From the NCBI GenBank assembly GCA_020073565.1, contig JAIQEY010000002.1, positions 62,001-126,000 on the forward strand: a stretch of 64,000 bases of DNA, given 5' to 3'. Under the pieces are notes generated by a model, which was given only the letters and a program-made list of their open reading frames with translations, ran no database searches and had not been told where the DNA came from. The position numbers and the translations under genes are program-made. Origin of the DNA: Terriglobia bacterium. GTDB taxonomy: Bacteria; Acidobacteriota; Terriglobia; Terriglobales; Acidobacteriaceae. Below, one piece after another: positions 1 to 10,500 of this stretch. Every line of letters begins with the position of its first letter. The stretch's first letter is position 1.

Positions 1-1291
1 CATCGCCAGCAGAGGTCGTGTTGGGGTGCGGGTAGAGAGCGAAGATCGCGCTGGGGTTAGCATCATTGAGATTGGCGACATTCGGATTGGCGCCTGGGCC
101 GAGGGGGCAGGTACCGCTGGCACCGCAACCCTGATCGAGACTGGCAAATTGGTCTGGCGTCAGTTGGGCCACCAGATTGTCGGGGAAGCGTGCATCGCTT
201 ACGACGGTCACGTTTGCATTGCTCGTGGAGCAGTTAGGGTCGGCAGGATTGCAGAGATACTGAATGATTCCCTGTCGGAGCAAGTCGCTCGGAATAGTGC
301 GGGTGGTCTGGACTGCCTCGGCGGACCGATAGCCCTCGTAAGCGCCGAAGAAGAAGAGGCGATCCTTCTTGATGGGGCCACCGAAAGTAGCGCCAAAGGT
401 GTTGCGCAGCACTTTGCCGGGGCGGTTAGCTTCATCGCTGCGCAGCTGGGCCTGCTTGTTGAACCAATCGTTGGCGGACGTGAACGTGGGCCGGTGGTAT
501 TCGTAGACCGACCCATGGAAGCTGTTGGTCCCACTCTTCGTTACCAGGTTGACTTGCGCTCCGGAGGATCGTCCGGACTCCGCGTCGTAGTTGCTGGTGG
601 TGACGCGGAACTCCTGCAGAGAATCGAGGGTGGTTCGGAGCGCGCCTTCGAACGAATAGCCGCTGAGCTGGTCATTGTTGTCGAGACCGTCGAGCGTGAC
701 GTTCGTCTGATCGCTGCGGGCTCCATTGACAGCGCCGCCGCGGGTGTCGTAGTCCTGCTGGCCGTGGGTCGTTTTTCCGATGTAGGTAACGCCGGGCTGC
801 AGACTGAGAATCGACACCGGGTCGCGGCCCTCAGAGGGCAGTTCGGTCAGTTGCCGCGCGTTGAAGTTGTTGCCCAGGGTTGCATCCTGCGTATTGACGA
901 CGGGAGCCTCGCCCGTTACGTCGACGACCACCGCACTGCCGGTGATTTTCAGATTGAAGTTCAAGGTGGCTGGGCTGCTGACCTGGAGAATAACGTTGTC
1001 GCGTTTTAGAAGAGCGAAGCCCTCGGCCTTCACAGTCACGACATACGTGGCCGGTGGAAGTTGCAGGAACTGGTAGTTTCCCTGTGCATCGGTCTTGACC
1101 GTTCGGTCGTAGCCGGTAGCTTCGTTCGAGATGCTAATCGAAGCGCCCTGAACGACTAAGCCCGCGGCATCGTACACCGTGCCGTTGAGTGAAGTGGTGG
1201 CCGACTGCGCCGACGCGACTCGCGAAGAACAAACGACGACGCAGACCAAAGAAACGAAGCAGGTCAGCACTTGCAAACGAATGGAATTCAT
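1..1291 (-). CDS. Oar-like TonB-dependent receptor, N-terminal part (cut by window edge)
   Basis: The minus frame is open from an ATG at 1291 to the window edge, giving about 430 residues with no stop. It starts with a signal peptide (MNSIRLQVLTCF..., ending near SRVASAQS). A carboxypeptidase-regulatory-like beta-sandwich follows at about residues 33-120, then a plug-like region with the stretches VTLDGLDNNDQ, FRVTTSNYDAESGRSSG and NLVTKSGTN, which are typical of acidobacterial Oar-like outer-membrane receptors. The start of the barrel (GGPIKKDRLFFF) is present and the rest lies outside the window. The family is thought to carry large substrates or adhesion functions at the outer membrane; the substrate here is unknown. 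It lies just downstream of a second receptor of the same family in the same orientation. The long plus-strand ORF over this region is antisense to it. Confidence 0.9.
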   Translation of the reverse strand, partial: MNSIRLQVLTCFVSLVCVVVCSSRVASAQSATTSLNGTVYDAAGLVVQGASISISNEATGYDRTVKTDAQGNYQFLQLPPATYVVTVKAEGFALLKRDNVILQVSSPATLNFNLKITGSAVVVDVTGEAPVVNTQDATLGNNFNARQLTELPSEGRDPVSILSLQPGVTYIGKTTHGQQDYDTRGGAVNGARSDQTNVTLDGLDNNDQLSGYSFEGALRTTLDSLQEFRVTTSNYDAESGRSSGAQVNLVTKSGTNSFHGSVYEYHRPTFTSANDWFNKQAQLRSDEANRPGKVLRNTFGATFGGPIKKDRLFFFGAYEGYRSAEAVQTTRTIPSDLLRQGIIQYLCNPADPNCSTSNANVTVVSDARFPDNLVAQLTPDQFASLDQGCGASGTCPLGPGANPNVANLNDANPSAIFALYPHPNTTSAGD

Positions 1292-1440
1292 GAAGGGCCC
1301 CCTCTGACGGCAGTTGTGGTGAAGAGCATGACCGCTCACCGCTGGGATAAAGCGGCGCTGTTGGACCTAATTCTTATGTTTCTGATCGGCCTTGTCCAAA
1401 GGAACTGGTGCGCACTTCTTGCGCGGCTGGATCAGTCAAC

Positions 1441-1466
1441 AAATGGGGGCGATTTCGCCCCCATTT
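1441..1466 (-). terminator. Strong hairpin, probable terminator of the 1482-5435 receptor gene
   Basis: An 11-bp perfect stem (AAATGGGGGCG with CGCCCCCATTT) with a 4-nt loop lies 15 nt beyond the stop of the upstream receptor gene. On the minus strand it is followed by a short T-containing stretch. It is symmetric, so it could act in either direction. It separates the two tandem receptor genes, which suggests separate transcripts. Confidence 0.7.
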
Positions 1467-1481
1467 GAGAGTTGTGATGGG

Positions 1482-4400
1482 CTAGAACGAGTAGCGCAAG
1501 CCGACCTGCATGACCCGGGGCTGGCCCTGAATCTGCGTGAAGTTCGACCAGTCAGGTGGTGCGGTCAAGCCGTTGAGGGCCGGATCGGCCTCTATAGCCG
1601 TGTCCGCAGATCCCGTCAAATGCTGCGTATTGGTTACGTTGAACACGTCCCACCGGACCTGGAGTTGATGGTTTTCGTTCCATGGCATCTTCCAGGCTTT
1701 TGCCAGCCCGAGGTCAAGGTCAACATAGCCCGGGAAACGGAAGATGTTTCGAGTGCCCGTTTCGCCCGGGTACGAGCTGCGGAAGCTCTGGTAAACCTGG
1801 TCAACGCCACAAGTGCCGAAGAGCTTGGGGGCGCCACTTCCCTTACTCGGGCAGGTGTGGACCGTTTTGGTTGGGGTCATCCAGGACTGGACCTCCCAGT
1901 TGGTCGCCCACTGACTTGCGTCGTAAGGCGAATATACGGGCAATCCCTTATTCCAGCGGTAAATACCTGAGATCTGCCAGCCACCCACAACGGCGTCTAA
2001 TGCACGACCGGCATTACCCATGAGTGCTCGACCCTTTCCAAAGGGCAACTGCCAGACCACGGCAGCATTGATGCTATGCCGGACATCGAAGTCGGAGTTG
2101 CCATAGTTGGCGTTCGGGCGGAGGGCATTATTGATAAACGCCCCACCGCCATTGTAATTTCCGTAGGCGCCTTCCGTTTGCAGCCCCGAGGCATTGTCCA
2201 ACGAGTGAGACCAAGTGTAGTTGAAGTCCAACGTCAGACTGTTGAGGCGCTCCCGCACAGAAAGCACAAGCGCATGATAGTTGGAGTATCCAGCGTTGGA
2301 CCAGGTGGACAGTGCACCGTACTGAGGCTGCATAAACCGGATTGGAAAGCCGTTAAATGCCAACGCATTGTCAATTTCTGCCTCAACGTCTGTCCAGTCA
2401 TTGGCCGTAAAAACAGCATTAGCGGGGTCTTGGTACAACAAGAAGGCCTGGGCATTGGTCCAGTTCGGATCGTATGTCAGACCATCATAGTCACCGATGA
2501 TTTGCACCAGGTGAGCGGGAAACATGTTATCGAAGTACTGGGACACCTTGGCCGGCAAGAGGCTAGGTAGCTGGGTGATGTCAGTCCCTTGTTGGCGCAG
2601 TTTCTCGATCGCAGTTCCCGCCGTATACCAATCCAACCCGGTGGCGGGATCGTGAAGATTGTTGAACTGAGCGACGTCGCGGCGCGCCAGCAGACTGCGC
2701 CCCAACCGCCCAACGTAAGAGGCAGAAACCACAGTTCCTTTTGGAAGCTGGCGCTCAAAGGTAAAGTTCCAGACGTATTCAGCTGGGGAATGTAGAGCAG
2801 AGTCCAGAGACTGCTCGATACGCTCGCCGAACTCGGTGTCGCCATTCAAAACACTTTTCATTGCTGGGAAAACCAGATTCTCCGGTACCGTCCCACCTGC
2901 CGACCCAATGAGCGGCCGGACGTCCTGGCCGAAGCCGGAAAAAAGCGGCCCCAGGGGCTTATTCGAAAAAGGTGCGCCGATATCGAATGTATTTGCGTGG
3001 TTGGTGAAATTGGACACGAATCCGAGCGTGTTATTCAGGTCAAAGTCGACCGCGAGAGCCTGGCCATAGTAGTCGTTGGTCAGAGCGAAGCCGCCCCGGA
3101 ACACGGACTTGCCCCCTTTGCCCAGCAGGCGGCCAAAGAAGCCATCACCGCCTTCGGGCGACCAGGCCAGCGCAATTCTAGGTTGGAAGTTGTTCTTATC
3201 CCAGTTGTACAAGGGCCTACCGCCGTTCGCTGGTCCGGAACGGTCAATGATGATCGGATCCACGAAGTTATTCCCAGTTAGACCGGCGGCCACGCGGTTT
3301 GCAAAATACTGCCCCAGCGGCACGGTGGGCTGAACTTCGAAACCCTTCTTTTCATAGACGGGGCGCTCGAGACTATAGCGGAGTCCCAGCGTGAGGGTCA
3401 GGTTGGGGCGAATCTTCCACGTGTCCTGCACGTATTCGTCGTAGGCTTGTGTGGCAAAGTCGCGGACAGTGGCCGATCCGGCTGGCAATAAGGTGCCATC
3501 TTTACCGAACGTAAAGTTGGCAGTCATCTGTGTGAACCTGCCGATGAGAGCCGCGCCGGCGATGTCCGTCTCCAGGCACGTCGTCAACAACGGGTTGTCG
3601 TTGCACGTCTCCCCCGGTGCTCCATGCCCGGGCAAGCCGTTCGCATCAATGTAAGCCGTAACTGCGGTTCCAATGTTGTTACCAACGTTCTGATAGAAGA
3701 AGTAATTTGCTGTCGCTTGATCAAAAGCGTTGGCAGAGCTGACCCGATTGTTACTGATCATGCGGATGTTGACTCCGAACTGCACATTATGGTTTCCATG
3801 AATCCAGGAAAGGTCATTCGTGAAGTTGCGGACCGGCGTCACACGGGAGTTCGAATGAATTTGCCCGGTGGGCTGGAACACAGAGCGGAACCAAATGTCA
3901 TTCCCGTCGCTGTCCCCGACATTGCTGAATGCCTGCCGCGTATAGCCAAAGCGGAAGCTGTTGACCCAGTTGTTGCCGATGGTCCAAGTGTGACCAGCCG
4001 CCAAACCCCAAGGATGACTCCACACCGATGGCGAAGGCGAGTCGGGCAGCCACCGAGGAAGGGTCTGGTGATCGTAGATCACATTTGCCCGGAGGAAAGC
4101 AGTCTGGTTCTTCGTCAAGTTGAAATCCAGCTTGGCAACATGCGAGTTGAGCTTGCTCGGCGTGGGGGCGTTGAAGCGGAAACCACCCGTGTTCAGCCCA
4201 TCACCGGTAGTGGTATCGTTTGCTGGATACTTAGCGGCTGCATCAGCTAGAGCGGTTAAGGCCACCGGGTTTATCGCGGGATTGGCTGGATCTGCGTCAT
4301 GAACCGAATGAAATGCCGCCTCATTCTGAGTCACGTTCAGCGACGCTTGCTGTGTGCTGTTGCAAGCAGCGTCCGTGCAGTACAGATACTTCAGAGTGCC

Positions 4401-5435
4401 CTGGCCCAGGCTCGCTAGTGGAACAGTCCGGGCTACACTCTGACCGCTGGCATCACGACGGCCTTCGTAACTATAGAAGAAGAACGCCTTGTTCTTGATG
4501 ATGGGCCCGCCCAACGCGCCGTCGAACGTATTCCGGACCAGCGGCGTACGGGGGACTGGGGCCGGATTGCCGTCAGCGTCGGTGGCGTGATTGTTGAACC
4601 AATCGTTGGCCGTGAATCCCCTGGAACGATAGAATTCAAATGCCGCACCGTGCCAATTGTTTGTGCCGCCCTTGGTGATCAAGTTCACCTGGGAACCGGA
4701 TGAACGGCCTTGGTTGGCGTTCCCGTTCGCCGTCGTGACGCGGAACTCTTCGACCGCCTCCGAGTTGAGACGCAGAACCGGACCGGTTGTGATGTTGCCT
4801 CGGTCGCTGTCCAACGACCCAACTATGAGGCTATTGGTGCTCCGAGGTATTTCGGCATTGCCGGTTTGGGCGTTGTTGATATCAACCCCGTCCAGAGTGA
4901 CGTTCGACTGGTCAGCTCGTGCCCCGGTGACGTAACCCTCGCGTGTGGAACCGGGCTGTAAAGACAGCAAATCGACAATATTTCGTGCTTCCAGCGGAAG
5001 CTGAGTGATCTGGATGGATTCGAAGTTGTTGCCCAGACTGGCGTCCTGTGTATTGACGATGGCTTCCTGGCCGGATGCCCGCACCTCGACGATTTCCGTC
5101 GCCGCGCCGACCTCCAACTCCACGTTGGCCTCAGTCTGCTTGCCGATTAGGGCGTTAACGTTCGCCACCACCTTTTTCTTGAAGCCTTTCGCTTCCACCT
5201 CCAGCCGGTAGGTGGAGGGTGTGATCAAGTCAAATACGTACGCGCCCGTGTCGTTAGTCGTGGTGGTCCGCACGGTGTTGGTGCCGATGTTGGTCAGGGT
5301 CACTGTCGCTCTCGCAACCACGCGGTTGTTCTGATCTGTGATCGTTCCACGCACAGTCGAGGTCCCTGTCTGGCTCCATAGGAAGGCTCCTACAACCACA
5401 GTGAGGAGCAAGGTCACTACTCTGACAAAAGTCAT
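1482..5435 (-). CDS. Oar-like TonB-dependent outer-membrane receptor
   Basis: About 1317 residues. I chose the ATG at 5435 over the GTG at 5441 because AAGGAG lies 5 nt before it. A hydrophobic signal peptide (FVRVVTLLLTVVVGAFLW) is followed by a carboxypeptidase-regulatory-like domain at about 28-110, then a plug region with VTLDGVDINNAQ and EFRVTTANGNANQGRSSGSQ, then a long beta-barrel region. The protein ends in an aromatic residue (RYSF), as expected for outer-membrane barrel insertion. Length and order match the Oar/TonB-receptor family expanded in Acidobacteriota. The substrate cannot be read from sequence; polymers or peptides are family-level guesses. No TonB/ExbBD operon is adjacent, although a TonB-C protein is encoded near 28 kb. 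Confidence 0.92.
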   Translation of the reverse strand: MTFVRVVTLLLTVVVGAFLWSQTGTSTVRGTITDQNNRVVARATVTLTNIGTNTVRTTTTNDTGAYVFDLITPSTYRLEVEAKGFKKKVVANVNALIGKQTEANVELEVGAATEIVEVRASGQEAIVNTQDASLGNNFESIQITQLPLEARNIVDLLSLQPGSTREGYVTGARADQSNVTLDGVDINNAQTGNAEIPRSTNSLIVGSLDSDRGNITTGPVLRLNSEAVEEFRVTTANGNANQGRSSGSQVNLITKGGTNNWHGAAFEFYRSRGFTANDWFNNHATDADGNPAPVPRTPLVRNTFDGALGGPIIKNKAFFFYSYEGRRDASGQSVARTVPLASLGQGTLKYLYCTDAACNSTQQASLNVTQNEAAFHSVHDADPANPAINPVALTALADAAAKYPANDTTTGDGLNTGGFRFNAPTPSKLNSHVAKLDFNLTKNQTAFLRANVIYDHQTLPRWLPDSPSPSVWSHPWGLAAGHTWTIGNNWVNSFRFGYTRQAFSNVGDSDGNDIWFRSVFQPTGQIHSNSRVTPVRNFTNDLSWIHGNHNVQFGVNIRMISNNRVSSANAFDQATANYFFYQNVGNNIGTAVTAYIDANGLPGHGAPGETCNDNPLLTTCLETDIAGAALIGRFTQMTANFTFGKDGTLLPAGSATVRDFATQAYDEYVQDTWKIRPNLTLTLGLRYSLERPVYEKKGFEVQPTVPLGQYFANRVAAGLTGNNFVDPIIIDRSGPANGGRPLYNWDKNNFQPRIALAWSPEGGDGFFGRLLGKGGKSVFRGGFALTNDYYGQALAVDFDLNNTLGFVSNFTNHANTFDIGAPFSNKPLGPLFSGFGQDVRPLIGSAGGTVPENLVFPAMKSVLNGDTEFGERIEQSLDSALHSPAEYVWNFTFERQLPKGTVVSASYVGRLGRSLLARRDVAQFNNLHDPATGLDWYTAGTAIEKLRQQGTDITQLPSLLPAKVSQYFDNMFPAHLVQIIGDYDGLTYDPNWTNAQAFLLYQDPANAVFTANDWTDVEAEIDNALAFNGFPIRFMQPQYGALSTWSNAGYSNYHALVLSVRERLNSLTLDFNYTWSHSLDNASGLQTEGAYGNYNGGGAFINNALRPNANYGNSDFDVRHSINAAVVWQLPFGKGRALMGNAGRALDAVVGGWQISGIYRWNKGLPVYSPYDASQWATNWEVQSWMTPTKTVHTCPSKGSGAPKLFGTCGVDQVYQSFRSSYPGETGTRNIFRFPGYVDLDLGLAKAWKMPWNENHQLQVRWDVFNVTNTQHLTGSADTAIEADPALNGLTAPPDWSNFTQIQGQPRVMQVGLRYSF

Positions 5436-5442
5436 GATCACT

Positions 5443-5456
5443 CCTTCGCGCGAAGG
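5443..5456. promoter_or_regulatory. 14-bp perfect palindrome overlapping the receptor ribosome-binding site
   Basis: CCTTCGCGCGAAGG is a perfect palindrome. In the receptor mRNA its right half contributes AAGG to the AAGGAG ribosome-binding site, so folding would hide part of that site. A TATAAA element lies a little further upstream on the minus strand. Function is inferred only. Confidence 0.35.
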
Positions 5457-5653
5457 CGTTTGGACTTGAACTTTATACTGAGCTTTGCCCAGGAATAGAG
5501 CGAAGTTGGAATCCTGGGAATCCTGATGGCTCGCTATTGTGCAACTCTGCAGCCACCGTACGCAAGGTGAATTTTCAATATCTTGGAGGTTGGCCGCGCC
5601 CTGGAATGCATTTTTTCATAGATGTCGCGTCCCACATTTGGAAGACAATTCCT

Positions 5654-7039
5654 CTAGGGATTTGCCATCCAACGCGAATTTTGATTCAAGAACACTGTTC
5701 CCAGCAATATGACCACGGGATAGCACTCCAGCGTGTAGCGCGGCTCCGGGTTTTCCAGCGTCCCGAGAAATGCCGAGCGTAGCAGGAGAAAGATGACAAA
5801 CAGTCCGGCGTAGCGAATTCCAGTCGGCCTTCGGACCAGGGCCAGCAGTGCCGTTCCCACGTAAATCAGATTCAGCAGGCCGAAGCCGACCGCCATCACG
5901 GAAGCTTTTGGGTCGTCATTGAATTCCCACCAGCGCACATCGGGGGGCAGGATCTCCGTTCGCGGACGCAGCCACATATCCGCGATGCGCAGCGCGGGCA
6001 GAACAAGGTAATAGCGCAGGGGGTGCGAACCAATGCGCTCGATCGCAAGTTCGCCGAAGCGGGCGTCCAGTTCCGGCGTCATCTCCTGAGACTGGTTGTA
6101 ATCGGCGATCAGGGCGAGCGTTCTGCCCTGTTGTTGTGGCGAATCAAACGCACGATTGGGCAACTTCGCGGCGTCCAGTTTATCGCCGGGAATAGCCCAA
6201 TAGATTTCTTCGACGGACGCATAGTCCACGATCCAGGTTTTGACCCACCGATTGAAGCCGCGAAGAGCGGGTTGGTCGATCTCGTTCGCGTAGCGCGGAG
6301 CGAGCGGCTGGAAATGGTGAAGCGTGCGAAAGTTCCGGATCGTCCAGGGCACAAGGGGGGCCACCGCTAGACCGGCGACGAGTGTGGCAGCCATCGCGAC
6401 CGGAACTATGCTTCTGTCACGCCGTCGCCAAGCTTGGAAGATCAAGTAAAGTCCAAGGACGGCGAGCAGAATGCCGCCATCGGGACGCAACAGGATACAG
6501 GCTCCGACGGCCGCGCCGGTCGCCGCCCAGAGCCTCGCGCAGGGCTGCTCCAGATTCATTCGATCAAGAGCGGCTACGGCACAATCGAAGACGAGTGTGG
6601 TGAAGAAGACCTCCAGAGTTTCCGTAAGCGCGGCCGCAGCATAGTTTGCAAGAAACGGGCACAGGGCAGCCAGGACAAATGCGATTCGGGCCGCGCGATC
6701 ACTCAGTGTCCGGCGCGCCAGATCCGCCACGATAAAACAGGTGCCCAGATCGACCAGAATCTGTACCAGCATCACTGCTTTGAGATTTCCCGATCCAAAC
6801 AAAGCGAAGATTGCGGCCAGGAACGCCGGGTATCCTGGCAAGCGCGTGTCGGTGGGCACGACCTTTCCCGATTCCGTCTGCCCATAGATTGAGTGCCGCG
6901 CCCAGTTGGTGGCGAAGTCGGCGTAAATGCGGGAATCGTCAGTGACGGCGGGGAAGTAAGCCAGAAAAAGCACGCGGAGAATCAGTCCGGCCAAAGCTGC
7001 TGCCAGAAAGAATTTGCGGTGTTCACGCACCATGTTCAC
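5654..7039 (-). CDS. GT39/ArnT-like membrane glycosyltransferase
   Basis: 461 residues with many hydrophobic helices. The N-terminal helix is followed by a loop with paired acidic residues (FPAVTDDSRIYADFA), as in GT-C fold dolichyl-phosphate-mannose/ArnT-type transferases, and by LPGYPAFLA, another family hallmark. Such enzymes use a polyprenyl-phosphate sugar and act on the periplasmic side of the inner membrane. The target is unknown; protein O-glycosylation or lipid modification are possible. The gene stands alone: the receptor upstream on this strand ends about 1.8 kb away after the intervening promoter region. The 5442-5653 interval upstream of its stop holds no gene that I can see. Confidence 0.82.
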   Translation of the reverse strand: MNMVREHRKFFLAAALAGLILRVLFLAYFPAVTDDSRIYADFATNWARHSIYGQTESGKVVPTDTRLPGYPAFLAAIFALFGSGNLKAVMLVQILVDLGTCFIVADLARRTLSDRAARIAFVLAALCPFLANYAAAALTETLEVFFTTLVFDCAVAALDRMNLEQPCARLWAATGAAVGACILLRPDGGILLAVLGLYLIFQAWRRRDRSIVPVAMAATLVAGLAVAPLVPWTIRNFRTLHHFQPLAPRYANEIDQPALRGFNRWVKTWIVDYASVEEIYWAIPGDKLDAAKLPNRAFDSPQQQGRTLALIADYNQSQEMTPELDARFGELAIERIGSHPLRYYLVLPALRIADMWLRPRTEILPPDVRWWEFNDDPKASVMAVGFGLLNLIYVGTALLALVRRPTGIRYAGLFVIFLLLRSAFLGTLENPEPRYTLECYPVVILLGTVFLNQNSRWMANP

Positions 7040-7150
7040 GCATTAAGACGCACCGTAGGGAATATATCGCGAAGCGTGGACGGCACCAAGAAGCGATCGG
7101 ATGAGCGGAATGGAGCTGGCGGCTGTCGGGTCAGTGCTTCCCCAGATGAA

Positions 7151-7468
7151 TCAATGTCCAAATTTTGCGCGAATGATGCCGATGACGATCCCGCCAACTG
7201 CTCCCATCCCCAGAATTGGCGCGTACGCTTTCGTAATTGCCGCGCTGGGCAGGCTGATGAGCAATGCCACGATCAGCCCTACGCACCATCCGGGCCACGG
7301 TAGATCGACCACGCAGATCAGGAATCCGATGGCGAACCGGTCGAGAAACGCGCCGGTGATCGCAACCTGCTTGTTGGGGAAAGGCATGGGAAGCATGAGG
7401 ATTGCGTCTAGCAATCCAAAGCCCAGCCCACAGAAGATTCCAAGCGTTATCCGGCCCATGGGCCCCAT
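7151..7468 (-). CDS. Small glycine-rich membrane protein of unknown function
   Basis: 105 residues, with three or four hydrophobic segments separated by short loops: ITLGIFCGLGFGLLDAILML, FAIGFLICVVDLPW, GWCVGLIVALLISL and ILGMGAVGGIVIGI. The glycine pattern suggests packed helices in the inner membrane. An overlapping 115-residue frame (7131-7478) has arginine/histidine-rich, non-membrane composition and looks like a shadow. The gene lies upstream of the GT39-like gene on the same strand with a gap of about 110 nt, so co-transcription is possible. I do not recognise a named family. Confidence 0.55.
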   Translation of the reverse strand: MGPMGRITLGIFCGLGFGLLDAILMLPMPFPNKQVAITGAFLDRFAIGFLICVVDLPWPGWCVGLIVALLISLPSAAITKAYAPILGMGAVGGIVIGIIRAKFGH

Positions 7469-7525
7469 ACTGTGTCACCAGCGCCAGAGGTCCGTCAACT
7501 GTTGTGACGCCGTTGCGGGAACCGT

Positions 7526-7554
7526 TTGACCCGCTGCGGCGCGCATCTTACGAT
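7526..7554 (+). promoter_or_regulatory. Sigma70-like promoter for the GH18-NodB-GT2 fusion gene
   Basis: TTGACC (7526-7531), a 17-nt spacer, then TACGAT (7549-7554). The expected transcription start near 7561 leaves only about 10 nt before the ATG at 7572, so the message would be nearly leaderless. No clear Shine-Dalgarno sequence precedes that ATG. Confidence 0.45.
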
Positions 7555-7571
7555 GAAGAGACCACTTCAAG

Positions 7572-10500
7572 ATGGCCAAACAGGTTTTCTACGATCCCTT
7601 GCAAGCGCGCTGGAAGCGAATTCGCCGCGTGTTCGACGCGTGCGCGATCTCCTTTACCCTGCTGGTGATTTTCTTCATTTATAGTGCGCTGCGCAGTGAG
7701 CCTCTGCCGGACCTCTCCCTGGGCGCCGAAAAGCGCCCTTACCATCGCCTAACCGAGAAGGAGAACGAGAAGGCGCGCGAGAAACGGCGGTTGGCTACGG
7801 TGGCGCGGGTTGGACACCGGCCTCGTTCGCGGAAGTCTCCTTCCCAAATCAAGCTGGATTCTGAAGAAGGCGTTCGGGCCGCATTTTATGTTTCCTGGGA
7901 CGCGGCCAGTTTCTCGTCCTTGCGGGAATATGCCCGGCAACTCGACCTGCTTTTTCCGACATGGCTGCAAGTGCTGACCGCTGATGGCCATCTGCAAGGT
8001 GTCGATCCGGAGACGAATACCTTGTTTGACGTGGTCCACGGCGACAGCGTTCACGCGGTTGACTACCAGGTCATGTCATTTCTGAAGGCAGAAGGCACCG
8101 GCATGGATGTCTTCCCCGTCGTGCAGAACTTCGATGGCACCGACTTTGTCCCGGGTGTCGCTGACTTCATGAACAACCCGGAGGCGCGCGCCAGATTTCG
8201 CCGCGAGATTGGGTTGTTCCTGGCCTCCGACCATTACCGCGGATTGATGGTCGACTTCGAATCGTTCCCGAAACGCGGGCAAGTCGGATATGTCGACCTG
8301 CTGAGGGAACTCGCGTCGGACTTACACGCGAAGGGAATGAAGCTCTACGCCAGCGTTCAGGTCAGGAACGAGGATTACAACTACCCGGCGATCTCTGCGG
8401 CAGTCGACGGTATCGTCATCATGAACTATGACGAGCACTTTCCGAATGGAACGCCCGGCCCGGTGGCCTCGCAAGAGTGGTTCACGTCAAACCTCGAGGC
8501 GGCCCTCAAGGAGATTCCAAAAGCGAAATTGATTTGTGCGATCGGGAACTACGGTTACGACTGGGCGGAGAGGCCGAAGAAGGGTAAGCTGCCGCCGGGC
8601 GTGGCCGATAAAAACGTATCGGTGCAGGATGCGTGGATCGGGTCGCGGGATTCGGAAGAAGACATCGACTTCGATGGCGACGCACTGAATCCGCACTTCA
8701 GCTATCGCGATGAACAAAATCTCCGCCATGATGTGTGGTTACTGGATGCGGTGACCGCGCTCAACGAGATGCGAACTGCTCAGACTCTTGGAATTCACGC
8801 CTTCGCTCTGTGGAGGCTTGGGGCTGAAGATCGGTCCTTGTGGCGGGTATGGGATGTGCCGGGTGAGCCGAATGCACCCGACAAACTGCGCGACGTCCTT
8901 CCCGGGCAGGATGTGGACATGGAGGGCCAGGGCGAGATTCTGCGCATTGAAGCAAAGCCCGCCAATGGAGAGCGCGATCTCTCCATCGATTCCGCGACCG
9001 GCCTGATCAATGACGAGACGTTCAAGGAACTGCCCGAACCGTACCGCGTCGCGCGCTATGGGGCCAGCAAGAATCAACTCGCGCTTACGTTCGACGACGG
9101 TCCCGACCCGCAGTGGACACCGAAGATTCTCGACATCCTCAAACGGGAGCATGCGCCGGCAACATTTTTTTTGATCGGAATCCAGGCGGAGAAATTCAGT
9201 GGTCTGACCAAGCGCATCTATGATGAAGGGCATGAAATCGGGAACCATACCTTCACGCATCCCGATATCAGCACGATTGGATTCGGTTACCTGCGGGTGG
9301 AATTAAACCTGACCGAACAGCTCTTCGCGAGCCGGCTGGGGATTCGCACCTTGTTGTTTCGTCCGCCCTATTCGGTCGACCAAGAGCCTGACACCGAGGA
9401 CCAGGTACGTCCGCTGGAACTCACACAAAGCTTGGGCTATATCACGATCGGGAATAAGATCGATCCGAGAGACTGGAGCGATGTGCCGCCGCTCACCCCG
9501 CAGGAGATCGCTGCGGGGGTACTGGGCCACCTGCCTCCCTGCCAGCAATACGACCAGAAGTGCGGCAACATCATCCTGCTGCACGACGGCGGCGGCCGGC
9601 GCGAACGAACGTTAGAGGCTCTTCCCCTGATCATTGATGGGGCTCGGGCACGCGGGTTCGAGTTTGTCCCGGTCTATGAATTGCTGGGTAAAAAGAAAGC
9701 GGATGTGATGCCGCCGCTCCCAGCCAACGAGTATTGGTCGGCTTGGCTGAATTGGATCAACTTCGGGATGTTCGGCGCGACCATGACCGGCATCACGGTC
9801 ATCTTTTTCCTGGGTGACATTCTGATGACCGGACGTCTGGTCTCGATCGGCGTGCTGGCAATTTATGATCGCCTGCGTTCGCACGTGTTTGGCACACCCG
9901 ATCAGATCGCAGTCTATCGGCCGAATGTAGCTGTGCTGATTCCGGCCTACAACGAAGAAAAGGTGATCGAACGCACGATTCAGGGTGCGCTCGATTCCGA
10001 CTATCCGAACTTGCGTGTGATCGTCATCGACGATGGTTCCGGGGATCGCACTCTGGAAGTGGCACGCAGGGCATTTGCCGCGGAGGAAGCGGCTGGGCGA
10101 GTCTTGATTCTCACCAAATCAAACGGTGGCAAGGCGGAAGCCCTCAATTTCGGACTGAACCACATTGGCGACGCGGAGTTGTTCGTCGGCATCGACGCCG
10201 ATACCATCATTGCCCCGGATGCCATCTCTCGCATGGTGCCGCACTTCCTGAATCCGAAAGTAGCTGCGATCGCCGGCAACGCCAAGGTTGGCAATCGCGT
10301 GAACCTGTGGACGCGCTGGCAGGCGCTGGAGTACATCACCAGCCAGAATTTCGAACGGCGCGCGCTCAATACCATGGGCGCCGTGAGTGTTGTGCCGGGT
10401 GCGATCGGAGCGTGGCGCGTGGAAGCGGTGCGCGAAGCCGGCGGCTACCACGTGGATACGGTAGCTGAGGACGCCGACCTGACGATGGCGCTTCTGCGCA

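Noticed and set aside
26..1009. Long plus-strand ORF of 327 codons
   Set aside because: It is antisense to the receptor gene that is open on the minus strand to the window edge; its product lacks a recognisable domain and the minus frame has clear receptor motifs.
3624..4250. Plus-strand ORF of 208 codons opposite the receptor
   Set aside because: Shadow of the receptor gene; no ribosome-binding site or domain.
7131..7478. 115-codon minus-strand ORF overlapping the small membrane protein gene
   Set aside because: Same strand but different frame; its Arg/His-rich product is less protein-like than the membrane protein in the other frame.
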